From the NCBI RefSeq assembly GCF_014645235.1, contig NZ_BMLM01000001.1, forward strand, positions 1,302,001-1,366,000: DNA of 64,000 bases. Direction: 5' to 3'. The translations under genes were made by a program, and so were the position numbers. The notes under the pieces were generated by a model, which was not told the DNA's origin, made no database searches, and saw only the letters and a program-made list of their open reading frames with translations. Of this stretch, positions 26,283-34,110 are shown one piece after another. Numbering within the stretch: position 1 is the first letter of the stretch; every line of letters starts with the position of its first letter. The DNA comes from Agrococcus terreus (GTDB taxonomy: Bacteria > Actinomycetota > Actinomycetes > Actinomycetales > Microbacteriaceae).

Positions 26283-26329
26283 GGTCTCGTGACGCGAGCC
26301 GTCTGCGGCGGCGCGCTCCTCGACCAGCT
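26283..26329 (-). repeat. Copy of the 47-bp dispersed module
   Basis: It begins GGTCTCGTGACGCG and ends CTCCTCGACCAGCT, matching the inverted unit at 5860-5906 in length and in both ends. It lies between the convergent mmsA and GNAT genes, where it may also act as a hairpin terminator. Confidence 0.7.
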
Positions 26330-26335
26330 GCGGGG

Positions 26336-26905
26336 CTACGGCCGCAGGGCGAGGATGAGCGAGGTGCCGAGCTCGCCGGTGGCGGGGTTCACCTCGTCGT
26401 CGACGAAGCGGCCCTCGAGCGACATCCCGAGCCGCTCGGCGACGCGGCGCGAGGCGACGTTCTCCTCGTCGAGGTGCGCGATCACCCGGTGCGCGCCCAT
26501 CCGGATCGCGAGGTCGAGCGCCGCGCGCGCGGCCTCGGTCGCGAAGCCCCTGCCCTGCACGTCGGTCGCGAGCATCCAGCCGAGCTCCATCTGGCGCGAG
26601 CCGAGGCTCGTGACGCGCAGCATGAGGTCGCCGACGAGCGCCCCGTCGTGCTCGATGCCGAGCTGGTGCGCGTCGCCGTCGCGGAGGAAGGTCGCGGCGC
26701 CGCCCGCCGTCCACGCCATGAGCTCCGCCTCGGTCTGGTCGCGGTTGTACGTCCAGCGGCGCTGCCCGGGCGCGTTGCGGTAGCGGCGCACGGCATCGAG
26801 GTCGTCGGGCCGGAGGTCGCGCAGCACGAGGCGCTCGGTGCGCAGCGGCAGGGCGCCGCGCAGCGTGCGCATGAGCTCCGCGGGCTCGAGCGCCGGGACG
26901 GTCAC
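26336..26905 (-). CDS. GNAT family N-acetyltransferase (RimJ/RimL-like)
   Basis: A 189-residue acetyltransferase. The LRTERLVLRDLRPDDLDAVRRYRN opening and the acetyl-CoA loop DVQGRGFATEAARAALDLA, followed by NVASRRVAERLGMSLEGRF, are classic for the RimJ/RimL-type GNAT group that modifies small amines or protein N-termini. The target is not predictable. The frame is open far upstream, but the GTG that overlaps the tesB stop (GTGA) gives the normal size. Confidence 0.87.
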   Translation of the reverse strand: MTVPALEPAELMRTLRGALPLRTERLVLRDLRPDDLDAVRRYRNAPGQRRWTYNRDQTEAELMAWTAGGAATFLRDGDAHQLGIEHDGALVGDLMLRVTSLGSRQMELGWMLATDVQGRGFATEAARAALDLAIRMGAHRVIAHLDEENVASRRVAERLGMSLEGRFVDDEVNPATGELGTSLILALRP

Positions 26906-27795
26906 GCCCGGCCCTCCGGCACCCCTGCGGCCTCCGGCACGCGCACCATGCCCTCCTGCGCGATCGTCGCGACGTGCGTGCCGTCGGCCGAGAAGACGTA
27001 GCCCTGCGCGAGGCCGCGGCCACCGCCCGACGAGGTCGTCTCGAGCTGCAGCAGCAGCCACTCGTCCACCCGCACCGGCCGGTGCCACCACACCGCGTGG
27101 TCGAGGCTCGCGGCGCGCAGGCCCGGCGTCGCCCAGGCTGCGCCGTGCATCCGCACGATCGGCTCGAGGATGGCGTAGTCCGAGAGGTAGGCGAGCGCGG
27201 CGCGGTGCAGGGCGTCGTCGTCGGGCAGGCGGTCCTTCGCGCGGAGCCACACGTGCTGCTCGCCGTGGCGGGGGCGCGAGGGGTCCGGGAGGTAGACGGG
27301 GCCCTCGACGTGCCGGATGTCGAACGGGCGCGCGATGACGGCGCGCGCCTGCGGGTGCTCGCTGAAGGGGGCGAGGAGCGTGTCGTCGCTCGGCAGCGAC
27401 TCGGGCTCCGGGAGGCCCTCGGGCATGGCGCGCTGCGAGGAGGGGCCGTCGTCGACCACCTGGAACGACGAGATCATCGACATGATCGGCAGGCCGCTCT
27501 GGTATGCCTGCACGCGCCGGGTCGAGAACGAGCGGCCGTCGTGGATGCGCTCGACCGAGAACGTGATGGGCAGCTCGACGTCGCCGGGCCGCACGAAGTA
27601 GCCGTGCACGGAGTGCACCGGCCGCTCGGGATCGACCGTCCGCTGCGCCGCGACCACCGCCTGCGCCATCACCTGCCCGCCGAACACGCGCCCGTACGGC
27701 ATCGGATGGCTGGGGCCGGTGAAGATGTCCTCGCTCGTGCGGGCGCCGGTCTCGGCGAGCGACAGGGTCTCCAGCAGCAGGCGGATGCGCTCCAT
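26902..27795 (-). CDS. tesB: Acyl-CoA thioesterase II
   Basis: A 297-residue double-hotdog thioesterase that hydrolyses medium- and long-chain acyl-CoA. N-terminal hotdog: GRVFGGQVMAQAVVAAQRTV, then VHSVHGYFVRPGD and RSFSTRRVQAYQ. The C-terminal hotdog carries ASLDHAVWWHRPVRVDEWLL with the catalytic Asp. It is leaderless (GAGGAT, 6 nt, ATG) and heads a two-gene unit with the GNAT gene. Confidence 0.92.
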   Translation of the reverse strand: MERIRLLLETLSLAETGARTSEDIFTGPSHPMPYGRVFGGQVMAQAVVAAQRTVDPERPVHSVHGYFVRPGDVELPITFSVERIHDGRSFSTRRVQAYQSGLPIMSMISSFQVVDDGPSSQRAMPEGLPEPESLPSDDTLLAPFSEHPQARAVIARPFDIRHVEGPVYLPDPSRPRHGEQHVWLRAKDRLPDDDALHRAALAYLSDYAILEPIVRMHGAAWATPGLRAASLDHAVWWHRPVRVDEWLLLQLETTSSGGGRGLAQGYVFSADGTHVATIAQEGMVRVPEAAGVPEGRA

Positions 27796-27856
27796 GCGTC
27801 GATCCTCTCGTGGGGCGTCCGGGACGGCGGCCCGCCGGGGGCGGACCGGGCCGCTC

Positions 27857-27862
27857 TAGTCT
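27857..27862 (+). promoter_or_regulatory. -10 hexamer for the gene at 27872
   Basis: TAGTCT ends 9 nt before the ATG, so the mRNA leader would be 2-3 nt. Confidence 0.4.
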
Positions 27863-27871
27863 AGGGAGCGC

Positions 27872-28486
27872 ATGCTCCCCATCCTCGCTCTCGACGACCG
27901 CGCCCGCGCCGACCTCGTCCTGCTGCTCGACCGCGCGGCCGTCTTCGGCGACGGGACGGTGCGGCTCGTCGCCGACGGCCCCGTCGCGCTGCTCACGACG
28001 CCCATGACGGCGTCGAGCGGGCTGCTGGACTCCGGCCCGACCGTGCTCATCGCGCGCGCGGCGCGCATGCGCGACGCGGCGGCGTTCGACGGCGTCGTGG
28101 CGCTGCCGGCCCTCCGCGACGCGCTCCGCGAGGGCGCCGACATCGAGGTGCCGGAGGGCGTGGGCCGCCCGGCGTGGGCCGCGGTGTCGCCGCCCCGCGG
28201 CGGCTGGGAGCTCGCGGGCGAGGTGCCGGTCGACGAGGTGCGCCGGCTCGCGGCGCAGGCCGCCGAGGACGTCGAGGCGATGCTGCCGCGCTCGCCGGGC
28301 GAGGCGGTGCGGCGCCGCGCCGAGCGGTCGGTGTGGGCGCGCGCCGTGCATGCGAGCGGCCTCACGGCCGGCCAGGCCGCGGCGCTCGTGGCGATGCGGT
28401 TCCTGGGCGAGGAGCCGGTGCGCGTCACCGCGTCGGGCGGCTGGGTGCGGGCCAGCGGGCGCGCGGGCGAGGCGCTCGCGCGCTAG
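27872..28486 (+). CDS. Hypothetical protein
   Basis: A 204-residue alanine- and arginine-rich protein I do not recognise. It starts MLPILALDDRARADLVLLLDR, has a middle strand-rich part (TVLIARAARMRDAAAFDGVVALPALRD), and ends with an amphipathic helical region and a GWVRASGRAG strand. No signal peptide or membrane helix is evident. Third-position GC is as high as in neighbours. Its TAG stop lies in a CTAG shared with the stop of the converging SBF gene, so the two ends interlock by 4 bp. Confidence 0.65.
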   Translation: MLPILALDDRARADLVLLLDRAAVFGDGTVRLVADGPVALLTTPMTASSGLLDSGPTVLIARAARMRDAAAFDGVVALPALRDALREGADIEVPEGVGRPAWAAVSPPRGGWELAGEVPVDEVRRLAAQAAEDVEAMLPRSPGEAVRRRAERSVWARAVHASGLTAGQAAALVAMRFLGEEPVRVTASGGWVRASGRAGEALAR

Positions 28487-29475
28487 GCCGCGTCGCCGCC
28501 GACGACGTCGCCGTCGCTTCGCGCGGACCGCAGCGGCGCAAGCCGCGGCAGCAGCCGCACGAGCACCACGAGCACGACGAGCTCGACGACCGTCTGCGTC
28601 ACGACCGCGAGGGGCGCGAGGCCGAGCGTCGGCGGCAGCGCGAGCGCGAGCGGCAGCACGACGAGCGAGTTGCGGGTCGCGCCGCTGAGCGCCACGGCCC
28701 GCGCGCGCCGAGGGCCGAGCGCGAGCGAGCGCGACAGCAGCAGCCCCGCGGCCACCATCACCGCCGCGAAGACGACGTAGAGCGGCACGAGTCGCACGAG
28801 CGACGCGGCCTCCGCGCCGACGGCCGGCAGCTGCGCGCCGACGACGACGGCGATCGTGAGCGCCGTGAGCGGCACGAGCAGCCTCTCGGCAGCGCGCGGC
28901 ACGCCCGCCACGAGCGGCGTCGCGTGCGCCGCGAGCTGCACGGCGCCCGCGAACGCGAGCGGCAGCAGCACGAGCAGGCCGAGCGCCTGCAGGAACGGCG
29001 CCGGGTCGATCGCCGCCGCTGCGCTGCCGCCCACGAGCGAGAGCAGGAGGGGGAGGAACAGCACCTGCAGCACCATGAGCACGGGCGTGGCGGCGAGCAG
29101 CCGCACGGCGTTGCCGCCCGCGAGCCGCGTGAACGCGACGACGTAGTCGACGCACGGGGCGAGCAGCACGAGCGCGACGCCGACCAGCAGGCCCTCGTCG
29201 TCGGCGACGAGGCGCGTGAGGACGAGCACGACGAGCGGCGCGACGAGGAAGCTGAGCCCGAGCACCGCGAGCAGGAAGCGGCCGTCGCGGAGCGCGCGCG
29301 GCAGGCCGCCGAGCGGCACGCCCAGGAACGTCGCGCACAGCAGCAGCACGAGCACCGGCGTCGTCGCGGCCTCGAGGGCCGGCGCAGCGGCGGGCGCCAG
29401 GAGGCCGACGGCCGCGCCGAGCGCGGCGCCGAGCAGCAGCACCACCGCCTGGTGCCGCTCCCACCACGCGGTCAC
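28483..29475 (-). CDS. Bile acid:sodium symporter / arsenic-resistance-like (SBF) membrane transporter
   Basis: A 330-residue, about ten-helix membrane protein of the SBF/BART group. The segment VALVLLAPCVDYVVAFTRLAGGNAVRLL matches the APCxDW/Y block of the 'arsenic resistance protein' branch, with its conserved cysteine; ALSGATRNSLVVLPLAL is a second family block. Arsenite export is possible, but no ArsR or ArsC is adjacent. The GTG start overlaps the Nudix stop by 4 bp. Helices are almost pure Leu/Val/Ala. Confidence 0.75.
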   Translation of the reverse strand: MTAWWERHQAVVLLLGAALGAAVGLLAPAAAPALEAATTPVLVLLLCATFLGVPLGGLPRALRDGRFLLAVLGLSFLVAPLVVLVLTRLVADDEGLLVGVALVLLAPCVDYVVAFTRLAGGNAVRLLAATPVLMVLQVLFLPLLLSLVGGSAAAAIDPAPFLQALGLLVLLPLAFAGAVQLAAHATPLVAGVPRAAERLLVPLTALTIAVVVGAQLPAVGAEAASLVRLVPLYVVFAAVMVAAGLLLSRSLALGPRRARAVALSGATRNSLVVLPLALALPPTLGLAPLAVVTQTVVELVVLVVLVRLLPRLAPLRSARSDGDVVGGDAA

Positions 29476-29915
29476 GGCTCGAGCGGGTCCGCGAGCAGCG
29501 CCGGGAGGTCGGCGGGCACGAGGTCGATCGTGGGGTCGTCGAAGCGGTCGGCCGGCAGCCACCAGACCGGATGCCCGGCGTCGGTCGCGGCCGGCAGGGC
29601 CGCGTCGGCGGCGAGCGCGACGCGGAAGACGAACACGTGCTCGTGGAAGGTGCCGCCGCCGTAGGCGAAGACGTTCTCGACGACGTCGAGCCGGCGCGGC
29701 GCCGCGGCCTCGACGCCCAGCTCCTCGCGCAGCTCGCGCACGACCGCCTCTGCAGCGCGCTCGCCGGGCTCGATGCCGCCGCCGGGCGGGCGCACGTACG
29801 TGCGGCCGGTGGCGGGGTCGACGGCGCTCGTCACGAGCAGCGCGCCGTCGTCGCGACGCACGACGGCGATCGCGATGGGCCGGATCCGATCCGGGGGCGC
29901 CGGGCGATCCGTCAT
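29472..29915 (-). CDS. Nudix hydrolase
   Basis: A 147-residue Nudix protein. The Nudix box runs from GGGIEPGERAAEAV to RELREELGVE, with all catalytic glutamates present. The preceding RTYVRPPGGG and following FHEHVFVFRV strands complete the fold. It could act on nucleotide sugars, dinucleotides or oxidised nucleotides; nothing local decides. It starts 25 bp after the App1-like gene ends and is coupled to the SBF gene. Confidence 0.87.
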   Translation of the reverse strand: MTDRPAPPDRIRPIAIAVVRRDDGALLVTSAVDPATGRTYVRPPGGGIEPGERAAEAVVRELREELGVEAAAPRRLDVVENVFAYGGGTFHEHVFVFRVALAADAALPAATDAGHPVWWLPADRFDDPTIDLVPADLPALLADPLEP

Positions 29916-29940
29916 GGCCGGTCCGTCATGACACGATCCG

Positions 29941-30978
29941 TCACAGCACCTGGAGGTCGCTCAGCGACGACAGCTCGCGCGCGAGGCCTCCGCCGTTCGG
30001 CGACCACACCCACGGGTGCATCGAGCGGGTGTCGGCGTGCTTGCGGCCTCCGGCGAGCACCGCCTCCTGCGCCGAGAGCTCGCGGATCGCGACGGCGCGC
30101 ACGTTCTGCGGGTGGCGGTTCGCGAACTCGCCGTAGAGCTCCTCGTCGTGCTGGCCGTCGTCGCCGACGAGCAGCCACCGGACGTCGGGGAACTCGCGCG
30201 CGAGCCGCTCGAGCTGCAGCCGCTTGTGCTCCTTGCCGGAGCGGAAGAACCGGTCGTGCGTGGGGCCCCAATCGGTGAGCAGCATCGACCCGGCGGGGTA
30301 GAGGTTGCGCGACAGGAAGCGCGACAGCGCCGGCGCCGCGTTCCACGCGCCGGTCGAGAGGTAGATGAAGGGGCTGCCCGGATGCTGCTGCGCGATGCGC
30401 TCGTAGAGCACCGCCATGCCCGGTACCGGGGTACGGCCGTGCTCGTCGAGCACGAACGCGTTCCAGGCCGCGAGCAGCGGGCGGGGGAGCGAGGTGACCA
30501 TGACGGTGTCGTCGATGTCGCTCACGACGCCGAAGCGGGTCGCGGGGTCGACGACGAAGACGGGCGCGGCGACGGGCTGCGAGCCCGCGACCTCGAGGGT
30601 GACCTCGCGCCAGCCCGGCTCGAGGCGGATCGGCACGATCGCGTCGACGACGCCGCCGCGGTCGGCGGTGACGACGTGGCGCTCGTCGCCCGCGGCGATC
30701 GTCACGTCGACGTCGTTGAGCGCGAGCGACGTGAACGAGCGCCAGCCGCGCACGTTCTCGTACTGCGCGCCGCGCTCGGCGCCCGGCTCGACGAGCAGCA
30801 CGCGCGCGAGCACGCGCACCCAGCCGTCGCCGCCGTAGCCGGGGTAGGCGACGAGCGCCGGGAGGCGGCCGGCGCGGAGCGCGCGCGCCTCCCGCTGCTC
30901 GTGCACCCAGTCCTCGATGCGAGCGGCGGTGTGCTTGATGGGCTCGGGGATGCGGGCGAGCGGATCCAGCTCATCCAC
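29941..30978 (-). CDS. App1-family phosphatase-like protein (DUF2183)
   Basis: A 345-residue protein with the DUF2183/App1 phosphatidate-phosphatase catalytic domain, HAD-like: GVVSDIDDTVMVT (DxDDT nucleophile motif), FIYLSTGAWN (motif II), LTDWGPTHDRFFRSGKEHKR (motif III Lys) and LLVGDDGQHDEELY (motif IV). In yeast App1 hydrolyses phosphatidate; the bacterial substrate is untested. The GTG at 30978 was chosen for its GGAGG site (30984-30988); TAGGGT at 31022-31027 gives a leader of about 37 nt. Confidence 0.87.
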   Translation of the reverse strand: MDELDPLARIPEPIKHTAARIEDWVHEQREARALRAGRLPALVAYPGYGGDGWVRVLARVLLVEPGAERGAQYENVRGWRSFTSLALNDVDVTIAAGDERHVVTADRGGVVDAIVPIRLEPGWREVTLEVAGSQPVAAPVFVVDPATRFGVVSDIDDTVMVTSLPRPLLAAWNAFVLDEHGRTPVPGMAVLYERIAQQHPGSPFIYLSTGAWNAAPALSRFLSRNLYPAGSMLLTDWGPTHDRFFRSGKEHKRLQLERLAREFPDVRWLLVGDDGQHDEELYGEFANRHPQNVRAVAIRELSAQEAVLAGGRKHADTRSMHPWVWSPNGGGLARELSSLSDLQVL

Positions 30979-31021
30979 GGCGACCTCCAGCGCGTCCCGG
31001 GGCGGGCGGGACCCGCCAACG

Positions 31022-31027
31022 ACCCTA
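31022..31027 (-). promoter_or_regulatory. -10 hexamer for the App1-like gene
   Basis: TAGGGT on the minus strand predicts transcription from about 31015, followed by a GGAGG site before the GTG. Confidence 0.45.
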
Positions 31028-31076
31028 CCGGGTGCGCCGTGCCCCGGTCGCCCGGCCGATGCCCCGAGCGCTCTCC

Positions 31077-31766
31077 TCAGGCGACCGGCTCGACGAGCCC
31101 GGGCCCCTGCTCGCGGACGTTGCCGACCCTCCGGTCGACGACGTGCATCCGCAGCCCGGCCGCGACCTCCGGCGCCTCGGCGAGCACCGCCTCGAGCACG
31201 GCCTCGCCCTCCTCCTCGGCGTCGAGCCAGGCGTCGCGCATCGCGGGGGCGACGACGACCGGCATCCGCTCGTGGATGCCGGCGAGCTCGCCCGTCGCCG
31301 CGGTGGTGAGGATGGTGGTCGAGAGCAGCCAGGCGCCGTCGGGCTGCTTCCACCAGGCGTAGAGGCCCGCGAACGAGATCGGGGCGTCGCCGTGCACGTA
31401 GTGCGGCACCTTCGCGTCGCCCGAGCGCTGCCACTCGTACCAGCCGTCGGCGGGCACGAGCGCCCGGCGCGACTGGACGGCGTCGCGGAACATCGGCTTG
31501 GACGCTGCCGTCTCGCCCCGCGCGTTGAAGGCGCGGACGCCGACCGAGACGTCGTCGGCCCAGGCAGGCACGAGCCCCCAGCGGGCGGCCTCGAGCCGCC
31601 GCGCGGGCGGCCGGTCGTCGCGCGGCGCGGGCTCCACGACGATCGGCACGGGCGTCGTCGGCGCGATGTTCCAGCTCGCCTCGGGCAGCGCCTCGCCCGC
31701 CTCGTCCACCTCGAACAGGGCGACGAGATCCGTCGCGGGAGTCGCCATGACGTACCGACCGCACAT
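31077..31766 (-). CDS. yedK: SOS-response-associated peptidase / HMCES-like abasic-site shield (SRAP)
   Basis: A 229-residue SRAP domain protein that forms a thiazolidine crosslink with abasic sites in single-stranded DNA through Cys2. The start was set at 31766 because Cys must follow the initiator Met (MCGRY); upstream in-frame starts would block it. Active-site residues Asn81 (FNARGET), Glu111 (GWYEW) and His165 (AGIHERMPVV) line up with E. coli YedK Asn75, Glu105 and His160. It shares overlapping -10 elements with the divergent tetR gene. No LexA box is evident. Confidence 0.93.
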   Translation of the reverse strand: MCGRYVMATPATDLVALFEVDEAGEALPEASWNIAPTTPVPIVVEPAPRDDRPPARRLEAARWGLVPAWADDVSVGVRAFNARGETAASKPMFRDAVQSRRALVPADGWYEWQRSGDAKVPHYVHGDAPISFAGLYAWWKQPDGAWLLSTTILTTAATGELAGIHERMPVVVAPAMRDAWLDAEEEGEAVLEAVLAEAPEVAAGLRMHVVDRRVGNVREQGPGLVEPVA

Positions 31767-31773
31767 GGAGGGC

Positions 31774-31780
31774 ATACTCT
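31774..31780. promoter_or_regulatory. Overlapping divergent -10 elements (SRAP / TetR)
   Basis: The seven bases ATACTCT contain TACTCT for the rightward tetR gene (start about 31787) and, on the minus strand, GAGTAT ending 7 nt before the SRAP ATG. One melted region could thus start transcription both ways. Confidence 0.45.
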
Positions 31781-31824
31781 CATCGTCAGGTGCCGATGGG
31801 CGAGCGCCGGGAACTGGAGGACGA

Positions 31825-32511
31825 GTGGACGTCGAGACCGGCGAGAGCCACGCCGACGCGCCCGCTGCGGGCACGTGGGCCTCGGCCTCGGTGCCCGTGC
31901 GAAACGAGCCCGTGCAGGCTCGGGCGGCGCAGCGCATCGAGGCGCTCCTGGACGCCGCGGCGGCCGTCGTGGAGTCGCACGGCATCGAGCACCTCACCAC
32001 CGCGCTCGTCGCCGAGCGCGCGGGCGCCTCGATCGGCACCGTCTACCGCTACTTCCCTGACCGCGTCGCGGTGCTCATCGCGCTCGCGGCCCGCAACCAG
32101 GAGCGCGTCCGGCTCGCGATCGAGCGCGCGACGCTCGTCGAGCACGAGACCTGGCTGCACGCGATCGACGCGATGATCGACGCCATGGTCGAGGTGTGCC
32201 GCACCGAGCCGTCGTTCCGCACGGTGCGCGCGGGCGAGTCGCTCGACCTGGGGCCGAGCACCGCGGAGCCCACGACGCGCGGCATCAACGACGACGTCGA
32301 GCGGTACCTCTCGCAGCGCTGGGGCCTGCCGTTCGACGACGCGCGCCGCGAGCACCTCGAACTCTCGATCGGCGCGGTCGACGCCTTCATCAGCTACGCC
32401 TTCCTCCGCGACCGCGACGGCGACGAGCGGTACATCGCGCTCGCGCACGAGTGCGCCCGGAAGCACCTCTTCGAGGCCTGGGACGACCCCACGGAGGCCG
32501 CCGCGGCATAG
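31825..32511 (+). CDS. TetR family transcriptional regulator
   Basis: A 228-residue TetR-type repressor. The helix-turn-helix is at about residues 33-79: RIEALLDAAAAVVESHGIEHLTTALVAERAGASIGTVYRYFPDRVAVLIALAARN. The ligand domain is of the C-terminal type ending in HLELSIGAVDAFISYAFLRD. The GTG at 31825 has GGAGGA just upstream. The next gene, 164 bp downstream, is cydA, so the cyd operon is a plausible target, though the divergent SRAP gene is another. Confidence 0.88.
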   Translation: MDVETGESHADAPAAGTWASASVPVRNEPVQARAAQRIEALLDAAAAVVESHGIEHLTTALVAERAGASIGTVYRYFPDRVAVLIALAARNQERVRLAIERATLVEHETWLHAIDAMIDAMVEVCRTEPSFRTVRAGESLDLGPSTAEPTTRGINDDVERYLSQRWGLPFDDARREHLELSIGAVDAFISYAFLRDRDGDERYIALAHECARKHLFEAWDDPTEAAAA

Positions 32512-32584
32512 CGGCCGCAGGGCGCCTCCACCGCGTCCGGACAGCCCTCCGACAGCGCTCGCATCGCGGATGCGGAGGCGCCGC

Positions 32585-32596
32585 GGACATATGTCC
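32585..32596 (+). promoter_or_regulatory. Perfect 12-bp palindrome upstream of cydA
   Basis: GGACATATGTCC is a perfect dyad 80 bp before the cydA ATG. It is a candidate operator; no regulator is assigned. Confidence 0.3.
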
Positions 32597-32613
32597 ATGA
32601 ACCCGCTATCAGA

Positions 32614-32655
32614 CAACGGCGTGTCGTTGCTCCAAGCCTCCTGTGAGAGTTGGAT
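32614..32655 (+). promoter_or_regulatory. Candidate cydA promoter with overlapping inverted repeat
   Basis: TTGCTC (32627-32632) and TTGGAT (32650-32655), 17 bp apart, form a plausible -35/-10 pair. The inverted repeat CAACG-6 nt-CGTTG (32614-32629) overlaps the -35, so a protein bound there would repress. A GAAAGG site follows before the ATG. Confidence 0.35.
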
Positions 32656-32675
32656 GGAGGTGTCGAAAGGCCCCC

Positions 32676-34100
32676 ATGCACGCCGCAGACCTCGTCCAGG
32701 AGCTCGACCCGCTCGCCCTCTCGCGCTGGCAGTTCGGGCTGACGACCGTCTACCACTTCCTCTTCGTGCCGATCACGCTCGGCATGGTGTGGCTCGTCGC
32801 CGGCTTCCAGACAGCATGGGTGCGCACGGGCAACGTCGAGTGGCTCCGGCTCACGCACTTCTTCGGCAAGCTCTTCCTCATCAACTTCGCCATCGGCGTC
32901 GCGACCGGCATCGTGCAGGAGTTCCAGTTCGGCCTGAACTGGTCGGACTACTCCCGCTTCGTGGGCGACGTGTTCGGCGCCCCGCTCGCGTTCGAGGGGC
33001 TCATCGCCTTCTCGTTCGAGGCCACGTTCATCGGCCTCTGGATCTTCGGCTGGGACAAGCTCTCGCCGAAGGTGCACCTGCTGACGATCTACATGGTCGC
33101 CCTCGGCACCATGGCCTCCGCGTACTTCATCCTCGCGGCGAACGCGTTCATGCAGAACCCGGTCGGCTTCGTCGTCAACGAGGCACGGCAGCGCGCGGAG
33201 CTCACCGACATCGGCGCGGTGCTCACGAACCCGGTGCTGCTCGCGTCGTTCCCGCACACGATGTTCTCCGCGGTCATGGTCGCCGGCGCCGTCATGGTGG
33301 GCGTGAGCGCCTGGCACCTCAAGCGCGCGCAGCACATCGACAGCATGCGCCGCTCGCTGCGCGTGGGCCTGCTGGCCGTGCTCGGCGGCGGGATGCTCAC
33401 CTTCGTCACCGGAGACATGGTCTCGCTCGCGATGGTCGCCGCCCAGCCCATGAAGATGGCGGCGGCGGAGGCCCTGTACGCCACCTCGTCCGGCTACGAC
33501 GCCTCCTTCTCGCTCTTCAGCCTCGGCACGCCCGACGGCGAGCACGAGATCTTCTCGGTGCGGGTGCCCTACCTGCTCGCGTTGCTCTCCACCCACGACC
33601 CGCTCGGCACCGTCGAGGGCATCGACGACCTCCAGGCGGAGTACAGCGCCCTCTACGGGCCCGGCGACTACACGCCGATCATCTGGGTGACCTACTGGTC
33701 GTTCCGCTGGATGATGGGCCTCGGCTTCCTCTCGTTCGGCATCGCGCTCGTGGGCCTGTGGCTCACCCGGAAGGGCCGGATCGACCTGCCGAGGTGGGTG
33801 TGGACGATCGCCATCTGGAGCCTTCCGCTGCCGCTGCTCGGCATGACGGTCGGCTGGATCTTCACCGAGATGGGCCGCCAGCCGTGGCTGGTGTTCTCGC
33901 AGATGCGCACCGAGGACGGCGTGAGCCCGGGCGTGACAGGCGCCGACGTGCTCATGTCGCTCATCGCCTTCACCGCGATCTACGGGATCCTCCTCGTCAT
34001 CGAGTTCCGGCTCATGCAGAGGGCGGCCCAGAAGGGGCCCGCCGAGGCCCCCGAGCTCGACGACGCCGGCAAGCCCGCCAAGCCCGTGACGGTCTACTAG
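32676..34100 (+). CDS. cydA: Cytochrome bd ubiquinol/menaquinol oxidase subunit I
   Basis: Haem-bearing subunit of the bd-type terminal oxidase, which oxidises menaquinol and reduces oxygen with high affinity in the cytoplasmic membrane. The 474-residue protein has the WQFGLTTVYHFLFVP start with a haem-ligand His, the GxxFGW core helices and the GWIFTEMGRQPW motif. The Q-loop is short, without the long insertion of E. coli-type enzymes. The ATG at 32676 has GAAAGG 5 nt upstream. It heads cydABDC. Confidence 0.95.
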   Translation: MHAADLVQELDPLALSRWQFGLTTVYHFLFVPITLGMVWLVAGFQTAWVRTGNVEWLRLTHFFGKLFLINFAIGVATGIVQEFQFGLNWSDYSRFVGDVFGAPLAFEGLIAFSFEATFIGLWIFGWDKLSPKVHLLTIYMVALGTMASAYFILAANAFMQNPVGFVVNEARQRAELTDIGAVLTNPVLLASFPHTMFSAVMVAGAVMVGVSAWHLKRAQHIDSMRRSLRVGLLAVLGGGMLTFVTGDMVSLAMVAAQPMKMAAAEALYATSSGYDASFSLFSLGTPDGEHEIFSVRVPYLLALLSTHDPLGTVEGIDDLQAEYSALYGPGDYTPIIWVTYWSFRWMMGLGFLSFGIALVGLWLTRKGRIDLPRWVWTIAIWSLPLPLLGMTVGWIFTEMGRQPWLVFSQMRTEDGVSPGVTGADVLMSLIAFTAIYGILLVIEFRLMQRAAQKGPAEAPELDDAGKPAKPVTVY

Positions 34101-34110
34101 GAGCCCCGCC

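Noticed and set aside
26336-29467. 1043-residue minus-strand frame
   Set aside because: It is an out-of-frame shadow of tesB and the SBF carrier except for the C-terminal 189 residues, which are the GNAT protein.
31500-31824. Longer start for the TetR gene (open frame from 31498)
   Set aside because: The extension runs antisense through the SRAP gene; the GTG at 31825 has a ribosome-binding site and gives a normal TetR length.
32512-32675. Rex operator upstream of cydA
   Set aside because: I looked for TTGTGAA-N4-TTCACAA and found only a CTGTGAGAG fragment, too weak to call.
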